Origin: Drosophila persimilis
Taxonomy: Eukaryota; Arthropoda; Insecta; Diptera; Drosophilidae
Reading direction: 5' to 3'
Assembly (NCBI RefSeq): GCF_003286085.1
Contig: NW_020825294.1
Coordinates: 15,026,501 to 15,090,500 of the forward strand
DNA length: 64,000 bases
Below, piece after piece: positions 9,864-18,885 of the stretch. Positions within the stretch are counted from its first letter, which is position 1, and every line of letters starts with the position of its first letter. Under the pieces are notes generated by a model. The model was not told the DNA's origin and did no database searches. It was given only the letters and a program-made list of their open reading frames with translations. The translations under genes were made by a program, and so were the position numbers.

Positions 9864-10914
9864 ATGGAAAGAAATGAGCAACATATTAAGCCTTTTTGTG
9901 GCGAGAAATATTCTATATGGAAATTTAGAATCAGAGCCTTGTTTGCTGAATTAGAGGTGCTCCAAGTAGTCGATAACATAATGCCTAACGAAGTAGATGA
10001 TAATTGGAAAAAGGCAGAGCGATGTGCGAAGAGCATTTTAATTCAATATTTAGGCGACGCATTTCTAAACTTCGCGGCAGGCGACATTTCGGCACGTGAT
10101 ATTCTGAAGAATTTAGACGCCATATATGAGCGTAGAAGCCTTGCGTCGCAATTAGCTGCACGTAAACGTTTAATAACTCTCAAGTGAAATGACACTTTCG
10201 AGTCATTTTGTTATTTTTGATGAAACAGTGAGTGAGTTGTTAGGGGCGGGCGCTAAAATGGATGAGATGGACAAAGTGGCACATTTGCTGCAGACTCTAC
10301 CTTCAACCTATAATGGTGTCATCACGGCAATCGAAACTTTGTCAGATGAAACTATCATTAGCGTTTGTAAAAAATAAATTGTTCGACTACGAGACCAAAT
10401 TAAGAAATGAAAGTACTGATACAAGTAGTAAAGTCATAAAGGCAGTTGTAAGAAATAATAACAATTTTAATAATCGTAAAACGTTTGGATCTAGAAACAC
10501 ACGGCAAAAGATATTATTTAAGGGAAAAGCTAGAAGTAATATTAAATGCCATCACTGTGGCAAAGAAGGGCACATGAAAAAAGACTGTTACCAGTTTATA
10601 AGTTTAAATCAAAACAAAGAAAATTATAAACATAATAAACAAGCTCAGCTTGCAGCATCGGGCCACGGGTTCGCATTTATGATGCGGAAAATGAAAAAGA
10701 GTGATCAAATAAATAATGAACTCGGTTTTATACTCGATTCTGAGTTTTTATATGCCACTAAGCGTGGAATTGTGCGGCTGCACAATGGACACAATATCAC
10801 ACTGGAGGATGTGCTCTACTGCAAGGAGGCAGCAGGAAACCTCATGTCTGTCAAGCGTCTGCAACAGGCAGGGATGTCAATTAAGTTTGACTGTGGTGGT
10901 GTCTCCATATCAAA
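9864..10914 (+). pseudogene. copia gag and start of protease, broken
   Basis: It begins MERNEQHIKPFCGEKYSIWK, the copia Gag N-terminus, with ATG at 9,864. The first frame stops at 10,187 after a small deletion, a second runs 10,189-10,377, and a third carries the rest (frameshift near 10,350). The CCHC zinc knuckle CHHCGKEGHMKKDC is intact near 10,550. The protease is defective: the frame reads FILDSEFLYATKRG near 10,726, so the region just after LDS, which holds the aspartic-protease active site in copia, is missing by an internal deletion. The sequence is then cut by DINE-1. Confidence 0.9.
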
Positions 10915-11510
10915 CGAGGGGGAACGTTGTGAGTTGCTGCGGACACCGCAACTCTACAGTTATACCCGATACTAAGTCAGTATGGCTCTCCTCCGGCAGA
11001 CGCCGTTAATATTAAACGACACGGCAAAGAGTGCGTGCGAGAGAGACAGAAAATCAGTCTGAGCGTGACGTCACGCGCTGCGTAGCCACTGCAAATTGAT
11101 TTGTTTCCTTTGGCTATAAAAATGATCTGATCTGATCCAGATTCAGCAATCTGATAGATATGGTCGTTATCTATGATTCTGCGTTTTTAGTTTTCTCAAA
11201 TCTGCAATATTGTGGATGCAACAGATTTTCGTCCTTTGTGGGGGCGGAAGGGGGGTGGGGCGAAATTTTGAGATATTTTTGTAGCAGTGACATATCACAG
11301 AAGTCTGGATCCAAAACATCGTTGCTCTGGCTCTTATAGTCTTTGAGCATTAGGCGCTGAAGGGGACGGACAGACGGACGGACGGACAGACGGACAGACG
11401 GACGGACGGACAGACAGACATGGCTCAATCGACTCGGCTATTGATGCTGATCAAGAATATATATACACAAATCTAATATACCCCAATACTCATTTTGAGT
11501 ATCGGGTATA
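10915..11510 (-). mobile_element. DINE-1-type element, short form, in copia
   Basis: It runs from CGAGGGGGAACG (3' end) to ATCGGGTATA (5' end) with one internal module and a GACGGACA run at about 11,366-11,420. Copia sequence resumes with no target duplication (ATATCAAA before, AAAATGGAG after), as expected for rolling-circle insertion into an A/T run. About 600 bp, versus about 1,080 bp for three-module copies. Confidence 0.92.
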
Positions 11511-13009
11511 AAAATGGAGTAATTGTTGTTAAACATACAGGTATGTTGGATATACCTGTAGTCAAATTACAAGCATACAGTGTAGATGCTAGGAACAAAA
11601 ATAATTATCGATTATGGCATGAGAGGTTGGGGCATATAAGCAATGCAAAATTGCTTGAAATAAAGAATAATAATTTATTTAATGACAGTAATCTTCTTGT
11701 TAATTTAAAAATATCAGATGAAGTTTGTGAGTCATGTTTAAATGGGAAACAGGCTAGGTTGCCATTTAAGCAATCTAAAGATAAAAGTTATATAAAACGA
11801 CCCTTGTTTGTAATACATTCAGATGTATGTGGCCCCATTAAACCAGTTACACTAGACGATAAAAATTATTTTGTGATCTTCGTAGATCAATTTACACATT
11901 ATTGTGTAACCTATTTGTTAAAATATAAATCAGATGTATTCAATGTATTTAAAGATTTTGTAGCAAAGAGCGAGGCTCATTTTAATTTCAAGATTGTCAA
12001 TTTGTACATTGACAACGGTAGAGAATACTTGTCGAATGAAATGCGTGAGTTCTGCGTTAATAAAGGAATAAGTTATCATTTGACAGTGCCACATACACCT
12101 CAGTTGAATGGTGTTTCGGAGCGAATGATAAGAACCATTACAGAGAAAGCTCGTGCTATGGTAAATGGTGCAAAATTAGACAAAAGTTTTTGGGGTGAAG
12201 CTGTGCTAACTGCAACATATCTAATCAACAGAATTCCAAGCAAAGCACTTGGTGATTGTAAAATGACCCCATATGAGCTGTGGCACAATAGAAAGCCCAA
12301 TTTAAAATTTTTAAGAGTGTTCGGTTCAACCGTGTATGTGCACAACAAAATTAAAAAACGTAAATTTGATGAAAAATCATTCAAAGCTATCTTGACAGGG
12401 TATGAACAAAATGGACTCAAATTGTGGGATGTCATTAAAGGAAAAGTTATTGTTGCAAGAGATGTTGTCGTAGACGAGACTAATATGCTTTATTCTAGAA
12501 GTCAACAAGAATTCCTGAATGAGAGTAAGGAATGTGATCAGTTTAATTTCCCGAATGAAAGTACGGAATGTGAAATCCTGAATGAAAGTAAGGAATGCGA
12601 TAAGCTGAATTTTCCGAATGAAAGTAGGAAAAGAAAAACTGATTTCCTGAATGATAGTAAGGACTTATATATCCCGAATGAGAGTAAGGATTGTGAAAAA
12701 GCTGATCAGCCAGATAATTGTCATGAAGAAAATAAGGATACTAATATAATTAGTAGAAAAAGTGAGAGGTTAAAGTCTAATCCGATGGTGTCTTATAAAG
12801 AACATGATAAAAGCTTTAACAAATTTATATTAAATGCCCATATAATGTTTGATGAAGTTCCAAATTCTTTTGATGAAATAAATTTTAGGAATGATAAATC
12901 TGATTGGGAGGAGGCAATAAATACAGAGTTAAATGCCCATGAAATTAATAACACCTGGACAATTATAAAGAAGCCAGAAAACAAAAATATTGTAGACAGT
13001 AGATGGTAA
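11511..13009 (+). pseudogene. copia integrase and start of RT
   Basis: The open frame contains the pre-integrase zinc region (LWHERLGHISNAK ... CESCLNGKQ), then the integrase catalytic triad in HSDVCGPIKPV, LYIDNGREYLS and TPQLNGVSERMIR. A variable linker follows with five or so repeats of a (N/P)NES(K/T)EC-type unit near 12,510-12,700. The frame ends KNIVDSRW then a stop at 13,009. Copia normally continues into the RT here; about 17 bp are missing at this point, which shifts the frame. The domains themselves look intact. Confidence 0.9.
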
Positions 13010-13521
13010 TGAACTAGGAGTCCCAATAAAATACAAAGCTAGACTGGTTGCAAGAGGATTTACTCAAAAGTACCAAGTAGACTATGAAGAAACATTTGCT
13101 CCCGTTGCTAAAATTGCCAGTTTTAGGTTCGTACTATCATTGGCAGTCCAGTTTAATTTGAAAGTCCATCAGATGGATGTTAAAACAGCTTTCCTCAATG
13201 GTACATTAAGTGAGGAGATATATATGCGGCCTCCTCAGGGCGTATTATGCGGTGCTGGGCATGTATGCAAACTGAACAAAGCCATTTATGGGCTCAAACA
13301 AGCAGCTAGATGCTGGTTTCAAGTATTTGAGCAAGCATTGAAAGAATTCGATTTTGTAAACTCTCCCGTGGATCGTTGCATATATATTCTTGATAGAGGT
13401 GACATAAAGAAAAACATATATGTATTATTATATGTTGATTATGTAGTAATAGCGACAAGGGATATGGATAGAATGAATAATTTCAAAAATTATTTAAGCG
13501 AAAGATTTAGAATGACTGACT
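13010..13521 (+). pseudogene. copia reverse transcriptase, first part, with altered active site
   Basis: Recognisable RT motifs: YKARLVARGFTQKYQ, VHQMDVKTAFLNG (first catalytic Asp) and LNKAIYGLKQAARCW. The catalytic pair that reads YVDD in copia reads YVDY here (codons at 13,431-13,442). The change destroys the second active-site Asp. The frame is cut after RMTD by the 5' end of CR1-A at about 13,522 and resumes at 18,191. Confidence 0.9.
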
Positions 13522-13526
13522 TTTTT

Positions 13527-13560
13527 CATCGTTCTCTTTCGTAGTGATCAGACGTGTTTT
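13527..13560 (+). promoter_or_regulatory. CR1-A internal promoter candidate with DPE-like AGACGTG
   Basis: AGACGTG at 13,550-13,556 matches the downstream promoter element that Drosophila non-LTR elements place about 28 bases from their start. The stretch from GTTCTCTTTCG to GACGTGTTTTT is conserved in CR1-E (minus strand, about 63,780-63,812) although those copies have diverged elsewhere. Spacing from the first conserved base is about 22-28 nt, so the exact start base is uncertain. Confidence 0.5.
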
Positions 13561-14052
13561 TGTTTTGCGCTCCGCATTTTTCCTTTTGTTTCGAATAAAC
13601 AGCCGGAGTTTTCCTAATTAAATTCTAAATATACTTTCTAACCAGACAACAATCTGGAAACCTATTCATTTACGCGAGTGCATGCCTTTTGATTTGTGTT
13701 AAAATATTATTTAACTTTTTATTTTTCGGCGTCGGCTTGTGTTGTGTTGTGTTGTTGCAGTGAGTGAGTATTGCATTGCAGTCCGCTCTCGTCTGGTAGC
13801 TTTTGTTGTCTTATCACTCTCTCGCTATCACCTCAACCTCAATAACTGTTCTTTCTCTCTCGCTCTTTCAACTTTCTGAGCAATAGCGCTCTCTGTCTAG
13901 TAGCTCTCGCTATAACCGCTCTCCACTCTGCTCTCTTTTTTTTCTTACCAATTCCGCTTTGAGCGTTGTCTGGCACATTGGTCTGATACCAATTTGTTTT
14001 GGAAATTTTTATTTTTTTGATTTTAATAAAATATTTGAATAATAAAAATAAA

Positions 14053-15066
14053 ATGGAATTCGCTGTGGTCTGCGCCAAAAAAACCTGCAAGAAGCAGATC
14101 ACTCACGATCAGCCAAATGTCCCCTGCTGGCTCTGCGACAGCGTAGTCCACGCAAAATGCGCGGGATTTTCTGGCCTCGTGAGCGATGCCATAGCCAAAC
14201 GTAATGGCTTGCATTACAGTTGCGAGGCATGCCGTGCGGTGGAGAAAGACATGGTGGCTTTCATGAGGCAGACGCGGAGTGGCTTTAAGGAGCTGACCGT
14301 TGGTTTTAAAAACCAATACGATCGGCTCCTAGCCATGGAGGCTCAGTTTAGCGGTTTAAAACTGCTGAATGAGTCTCCGAGGCGCAAAAAGGTCACTCCG
14401 CGGGACCTGCAAGTGCCAACCGTCACTCAGCCGTGCGCCGCCGAAAAATTGACTCCGACCACTCCAAGTGTACAGCAGTTGATCTCGTTTGCCACTCCAA
14501 AGGCAACGAAAGCTGCTGGCGATGCAGATTCGGTAGCCGAATTCATCGCCTCGGAGAATGTGCAGCCAAGTACGTCTGCTGCGTCCGTGTCCGTGGTGTC
14601 CGCAAGTTCACTAGTTGTCCCGTCTATCCCGATCCCACCAGTAAATAGACGTTCCGGACCTCCGGATATTGCCACCACAGGTACTAGACCTGCGGTGACT
14701 AAACCACTGGTGGGAGTCCCACCAAAACGACAAGTTTTTGTTTCACGGCTGGCCCCTGACCTCACATCTAATGATGTAACTGCTTTCATTCAAAGCAAAA
14801 TAAAAGCCGTGGGTTTAAAGGTGGAGAAATTTAACTTCTCTTATGCCAGGGAGATAGCGTCGTTTAAGATAAGCATCTCCCCAACTCAATTTGACACCAT
14901 TTGCTCCACCAAATTTTGGCCGGAGCATTTGGTGGTGAAGGAGTTTAAGGCTAAGAAGAAGAATAGGCCCCCCATATCGCTTCCAAATCTTTCCAGCGTG
15001 CCACCCTCAACCTCAACTTCCTCTTCCTCAACTTCCCGTCTTGGTCCAACCTTTCCAAAAAACTAA
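14053..15066 (+). CDS. CR1-A ORF1: PHD-like zinc-binding RNP protein
   Basis: It encodes 337 residues from ATG at 14,053, in an AAAATGG context; an upstream in-frame ATG at 13,999 lies in AT-rich UTR and gives an implausible leader. The N-terminus has a Cys/His pattern, CAKKTCKKQ ... CWLCDSVVHAKCAGF ... CEACR (residues about 8-60), resembling the PHD finger found in CR1 ORF1 proteins. The middle is Ser/Pro/Thr-rich and probably disordered. Residues about 230-300 (KRQVFVSRLAPDLTSNDV ... SFKISI) look like an RRM-type RNA-binding fold. ORF1 proteins of this clade coat element RNA. The final codons form a slippery heptamer next to the TAA. Confidence 0.85.
   Translation: MEFAVVCAKKTCKKQITHDQPNVPCWLCDSVVHAKCAGFSGLVSDAIAKRNGLHYSCEACRAVEKDMVAFMRQTRSGFKELTVGFKNQYDRLLAMEAQFSGLKLLNESPRRKKVTPRDLQVPTVTQPCAAEKLTPTTPSVQQLISFATPKATKAAGDADSVAEFIASENVQPSTSAASVSVVSASSLVVPSIPIPPVNRRSGPPDIATTGTRPAVTKPLVGVPPKRQVFVSRLAPDLTSNDVTAFIQSKIKAVGLKVEKFNFSYAREIASFKISISPTQFDTICSTKFWPEHLVVKEFKAKKKNRPPISLPNLSSVPPSTSTSSSSTSRLGPTFPKN
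15057..15063 (+). promoter_or_regulatory. candidate -1 ribosomal frameshift site A AAA AAC
   Basis: In the ORF1 frame the sequence reads CCA AAA AAC TAA, giving the canonical heptamer A AAA AAC immediately before the stop. A -1 slip here enters ORF2, which is open from this point with no stop codon. The same heptamer and stop are kept in CR1-C (minus strand, 48,988-48,994). No strong downstream pseudoknot was evident by eye, only a short GCTT...AAGC stem near 15,101-15,114. Confidence 0.5.
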
Positions 15067-17894
15067 CTTCTCTTTTAGTAACCTATCAGAATGTAAGAGG
15101 CTTGCGTAGTAAGCTCAGCATTCTTTTCCGGGATAGTGTTGCATTTGCTTCCCACGTTATTGTGTTTACTGAAACCTGGTTAAAGCCGGACATTCTTAGT
15201 TCCGAGGTTTTGGCAGGTCGGTACACAACTTTTAGAAAGGACCGTTCGTCTCGACGTGCAGGAGGGGTTCTAATTGCAGTGGACTCTTACTTCACGTCAG
15301 AACACTTCACAGTCCAAGTTCAACAGGAACTGGAATTCCTGTGTGTAAAACTGATTCTTCCCGCTTTCGCTATATTCATTACTTGCTCGTATATCCCACC
15401 TTCTTCGGATATTTCAATTTATGAGCAGCACTTGTCCGCTTTAACCGCTGTTGCTTCCTCGCTATCTGATAAAGATCGTATGATAGTTCTTGGTGACTTC
15501 AACTTGCCAGGAACTGTTTGGTCTTCGGTAAACGAGTCTAGTATCCTAGTGCCCATGTCACGACATGACTTTGTTGACGGCTTGCTTGACCTGTCCCTGT
15601 CTCAAGTCAATCATGTGAAAAATTCCTTGGGTCGATTGCTTGATCTATGCTTTGTATCGGATCCGACCATAGTGTTGTTAACCCGAGCCCTTCCGCTCAC
15701 TATACCTGAAGACGCCTACCACCCTACTTTCGAGGTGTCGCTAGATATAGGACCAACTGTATTGGATCGGTCGAGTAGACTACCTGAACGTGTCCGTTGC
15801 TTTCGTAAAGCCGAGTTTGCGAAGCTTAATAACCTAATCAGGGATTTTGATTGGTCCGCTTTGTACTTGTGCACTGATGTCACAAAAGGCACAAACATTT
15901 TTTACAATGCTCTTGGCACATTTTTTGATTCTTGTGTCCCGCTTTCTTGTCCGATTAGATCTGGAAAACCCCCTTGGTTTACCAAAGAGTTATCCAGTCT
16001 AAAAAACTTAAAGTCAAGACTTTATAAAAAATTTCAAGAAGTGGGTTCTCCTACTTCTCACTCTCGTTATGTAATAGCTCGGTCAAACTTTTCAGTTCTT
16101 AATGCTCAATGCTATAAGAACTACCTATCTCGTTGCAGGATACGTTTTTCTCAGGACCCTAAACAGTTTTACTGCTTCGTAAACAGTAAGCGTAGAACGT
16201 CCGCACACCCATCCTCGCTATCATTTTGTAATACGTCGGCAAATAATGATCAGGCAATTGCCGATCTTTTTGCCCAGTTTTTCCAAACTACCTATTCTGA
16301 GGAACGCTACTCTGGTCAACCGTACCCATACGGATTACCGAGGTCGAACGGCATTTTCAGTCCCTTGTTAAATGAGTATTCCCTACTTCAAGATCTTCGA
16401 CTAGTTAAGCCGGTGTTTTCACCGGGTCCAGACGGGGTTCCAGGTTGTGTACTCAGGTACTGCGCCGAGGCTCTGTGTGGACCATTGCTTAAACTATTCA
16501 CCATGTCCATTGATTCATCTTGCTTCCCCCCAATCTGGAAGGAATCGTTTATAATTCCTCTCCATAAAAAAGGTAGTAAGTCTGATGTAAAAAATTATAG
16601 AGGTATAGCAAAGTTATCCGCTATTCCCAAATTGTTTGAGAAGGTTTTAACTCCGCACTTGCAACATCTCTGCAAGTCACTTATATCTCCAACTCAGCAT
16701 GGATTTATAAGGCGGCGATCAACCACCACGAACTTGTTAGAGTTTACCTCTTTCATTATTAAAGGCTTTCAAGGTAACTTACAGACGGATGTTATTTACA
16801 CCGACTTTAGTAAAGCATTCGACTCTGTAAACCATTCCCTTTTAGCACATAAACTTGACCTTTTAGGGTTTCCGCCCAACCTCCTGAGATGGATTTCTAG
16901 CTATCTTTGTTCTAGGTCTCAAAGAGTCCTCTTCAAAAACTCCCTCTCTTTACCAGTAAAGGTTTCTTCGGGAGTACCACAGGGCAGCCATCTAGGCCCC
17001 TTACTCTTCACACTCTTTATTAATGACTTGCCTTCAGTAATAACATACTCTCGAGTACTTATGTATGCGGATGATGTTAAACTCTGTGTCCAGTACAAGG
17101 ACATTTCATTTCATTCTCGCTTGCAATCCGATCTCAATAGCTTTCAGTCATGGTGTTGTGCAAACTTGTTACACCTTAATGCCTCGAAATGCAAAGTTAT
17201 GACATTTCATCGTTCTAACCCTTTGTTGGCTCCCTACACCCTATTTGGGGGTTCTCTTGAGAGAATTACCCTGGTGGATGATCTGGGTGTTATGTTAGAT
17301 CCCAAGTTAAAGTTTTCCGAACACATTTCTACCATGGTAAATAAGGCCATGGGCGTGCTTGGGTTTATAAAGAGGTGGTCAAAGGAATTTGACGACCCCT
17401 ATATAACAAAGACTCTCTATACCACGCTTGTTCGTCCGATCTTAGAATACGGCTCCTGTGTATGGTGCCCTCAGTACAAAGTACACCAGGACCGTATAGA
17501 ATCAGTACAGAAAAACTTTTTACTCTTTGCTCTGCGGGGCCTTAACTGGGATGCGGGTGTAAGACTCCCATCTTACTCTAGTAGACTATTATTAGTAAAC
17601 CTCCCATCCTTAGTTAACCGTAGAAAAATGCTTGGTGTGATATTTATGCACAACTTGATCAGGGGTGACATAGACAGCCCTGATCTGTTGAGCCGCATAA
17701 ACTTCACGATTCCTATTAGACTGACTAGAAACTTTATACCGTTGTTCCTTCCACTTTGTAGATCGAATTATTCCTTGCATGAACCGTTTAGGGTCTTATG
17801 CTCGGATTATAATTCCCTCTACCATATTATATCCTCCACTAATTCTCTTCCTCTTATTAAATTACTAATCCTTACACACCTTTCTAGTAATTAG
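15063..17894 (+). CDS. CR1-A ORF2: endonuclease-reverse transcriptase
   Basis: The frame is open for about 943 codons to TAG at 17,892-17,894. The APE-type endonuclease starts TYQNVRGLRSKL at about 15,082, then VFTETWLKPD, GDFNLPG (about 15,492) and PEDAYHPTF, which supply catalytic N, E, D and H. RT motifs follow: HKKGSKSDVKNYRGIAKL, YTDFSKAFDSVNH, SSGVPQGSHLGPLLF and the catalytic LMYADDVKLC (about 17,058-17,085). There is no RNase H, as in CR1. The first ATG in frame is at 15,480, inside the endonuclease and after the catalytic ETW, so translation must enter from upstream, by -1 frameshift or a non-AUG codon such as the TTG at 15,102. Confidence 0.88.
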   Translation, partial: LTSLLVTYQNVRGLRSKLSILFRDSVAFASHVIVFTETWLKPDILSSEVLAGRYTTFRKDRSSRRAGGVLIAVDSYFTSEHFTVQVQQELEFLCVKLILPAFAIFITCSYIPPSSDISIYEQHLSALTAVASSLSDKDRMIVLGDFNLPGTVWSSVNESSILVPMSRHDFVDGLLDLSLSQVNHVKNSLGRLLDLCFVSDPTIVLLTRALPLTIPEDAYHPTFEVSLDIGPTVLDRSSRLPERVRCFRKAEFAKLNNLIRDFDWSALYLCTDVTKGTNIFYNALGTFFDSCVPLSCPIRSGKPPWFTKELSSLKNLKSRLYKKFQEVGSPTSHSRYVIARSNFSVLNAQCYKNYLSRCRIRFSQDPKQFYCFVNSKRRTSAHPSSLSFCNTSANNDQAIADLFAQFFQTTYSEERYSGQPYPYGLPRSNGIFSPLLNEYSLLQDLRLVKPVFSPGPDGVPGCVLRYCAEALCGPLLKLFTMSIDSSCFPPIWKESFIIPLHKKGSKSDVKNYRGIAKLSAIPKLFEKVLTPHLQHLCKSLISPTQHGFIRRRSTTTNLLEFTSFIIKGFQGNLQTDVIYTDFSKAFDSVNHSLLAHKLDLLGFPPNLLRWISSYLCSRSQRVLFKNSLSLPVKVSSGVPQGSHLGPLLFTLFINDLPSVITYSRVLMYADDVKLCVQYKDISFHSRLQSDLNSFQSWCCANLLHLNASKCKVMTFHRSNPLLAPYTLFGGSLERITLVDDLGVMLDPKLKFSEHISTMVNKAMGVLGFIKRWSKEFDDPYITKTLYTTLVRPILEYGSCVWCPQYKVHQDRIESVQKNFLLFALRGLNWDAGVRLPSYSSRLLLVNLPSLVNRRKMLGVIFMHNLIRGDIDSPDLLSRINFTIPIRLTRNFIPLFLPLCRSNYSLHEPFRVLCSDYNSLYHIISSTNSLPLIKLLILTHLSSN

Positions 17895-18190
17895 TAATTG
17901 TAGTGGTATTTGTATTTTGTATTTTATTGCATGCTTAATTTCTTAATAAGTTTAGTGCTAATTTTCCTCGAAGGTTAGTCTAATATCTATCTTTCTTGCA
18001 TGCTCGCGTTTGGTTCGGCTACGCACCGCGCGTCATGCGGCAGCGCCCCTCGGTCGGTTGGGCGGGAGGAGGGCTGCGTTTTGCCTGTGATCCGCGCGTA
18101 ACAGCCTTCTGCTGGTGTCACACGGGCCACTTGACGGTGCAGTAATTGCATCGCCTCTTGTTAGATGCAGTCATTGCATGTCAACGTCCA
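17895..18190 (+). other. CR1-A 3' UTR
   Basis: The first part (to the CCTCGAAGG block near 17,973) matches the ends of CR1-B and CR1-E. The remaining 215 bp, GC-rich and ending ATGTCAACGTCCA, recurs on the minus strand at 59,208-59,432, joined to the 3' UTR of CR1-E. It is therefore the genuine element end in this subfamily and not a separate insertion. No poly(A) tail is present. Confidence 0.7.
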
Positions 18191-18301
18191 ATAGAAATGA
18201 GATAAAACATTTTATCGGTATCAGAGTAGAAATGTTTGAAGACAAAATATATTTGAGTCAAGCTGCATATGTAAAAAGAATTTTAAATAAATTTAACATG
18301 G
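18191..18301 (+). pseudogene. copia RT, continuation
   Basis: The frame reads NEIKHFIGIRVEM ... AYVKRILNKFNM, the copia RT segment following RMTD(L). It is cut after NM by the 412-type insertion at 18,302; the last bases ATGG (18,298-18,301) are the left copy of that element's target duplication. Confidence 0.9.
18298..18301. repeat. 412-type element target-site duplication ATGG
   Basis: ATGG directly precedes the left LTR and recurs directly after the right LTR at 25,432-25,435. Removing the element and one ATGG restores the copia frame (FNM then DSCNSVSTP). Confidence 0.95.
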
Positions 18302-18681
18302 TGTAATATGTCACTATTGTAATTATAACACTGGCACGTCTGTGCCGTTTGACTTCGGTTTTTTGAATGTCTTTATTGAATTTATTCTTATAACTCAGAC
18401 CGCATAGCTGCGCTGCCGGTTACGCCAACAGCGGAGCGGCTTCATACATATTTGTCTTATCAGCATAATCGAGAGGGCAAGAGCCGTATGTACATATGTG
18501 TATATATATATATGCTTCAAGTGGTCAGCGTGGGAATGCTGACTTAGCTTAGCGCATAAGCGGCGATCATATTGCACGCTCACTTGAAGTGGTTTTGTTT
18601 GTGTACTGCAACAATGTGTTGCTGATACATTTATTGTTAACCATTGGGTACAGTGTACACTCAATATATGCACATACTACA
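18302..18681 (-). repeat. 412-type 3' LTR
   Basis: 380 bp, TG...CA on either strand. By eye it is identical base for base to the LTR at 25,052-25,431. It includes a TATATATATATA tract and ATGTACATACG. Confidence 0.95.
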
Positions 18682-18694
18682 TCTCCCTCCTTTT
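18682..18694 (-). other. 412-type polypurine tract
   Basis: On the minus strand AAAAGGAGGGAGA ends exactly at the start of the 3' LTR, the expected primer for plus-strand synthesis. Confidence 0.85.
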
Positions 18695-18885
18695 GAAAAA
18701 TAACGTAATTAAATGTAGTTATTTTACTTAAATTTATTTTATATATATAAAAATTTTGATTTGAGGATTTTTTGTATTTGTAATGTATTTAATGTTTTTT
18801 TTTTTGTGTATACATATCTTTTTGCACATCTTGTATAATTAAATTTTTTTTTTTTGTATTTTTTTTTTGTTTTATTTTGTGTCTG

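Larger units (their letters stand above)
13522..18190 (+). mobile_element. full-length CR1-type non-LTR retrotransposon (CR1-A) in copia
   Basis: A 5' UTR (13,522-14,052), ORF1 with a PHD-like Cys/His domain, ORF2 with endonuclease and RT but no RNase H, and a 3' UTR without a poly(A) tail match the CR1 clade. Copia RT sequence flanks both sides. Both ORFs are open, so it is a candidate active copy. Other relatives in the window are CR1-B, CR1-C, CR1-D (more distant) and CR1-E. The 3' limit is set by where copia resumes and by the matching end at 59,208. Confidence 0.88.

Noticed and set aside
15102..15104. TTG as the start codon of CR1-A ORF2
   Set aside because: Endonuclease sequence (TYQNVRGLRS) extends upstream of it in the same frame, so it is not a natural N-terminus.
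17966..18190. GC-rich 215-bp repeat as a separate element inserted after CR1-A
   Set aside because: Its second copy (59,208-59,438) is also attached to a CR1 3' UTR in the same order, so it is part of CR1.
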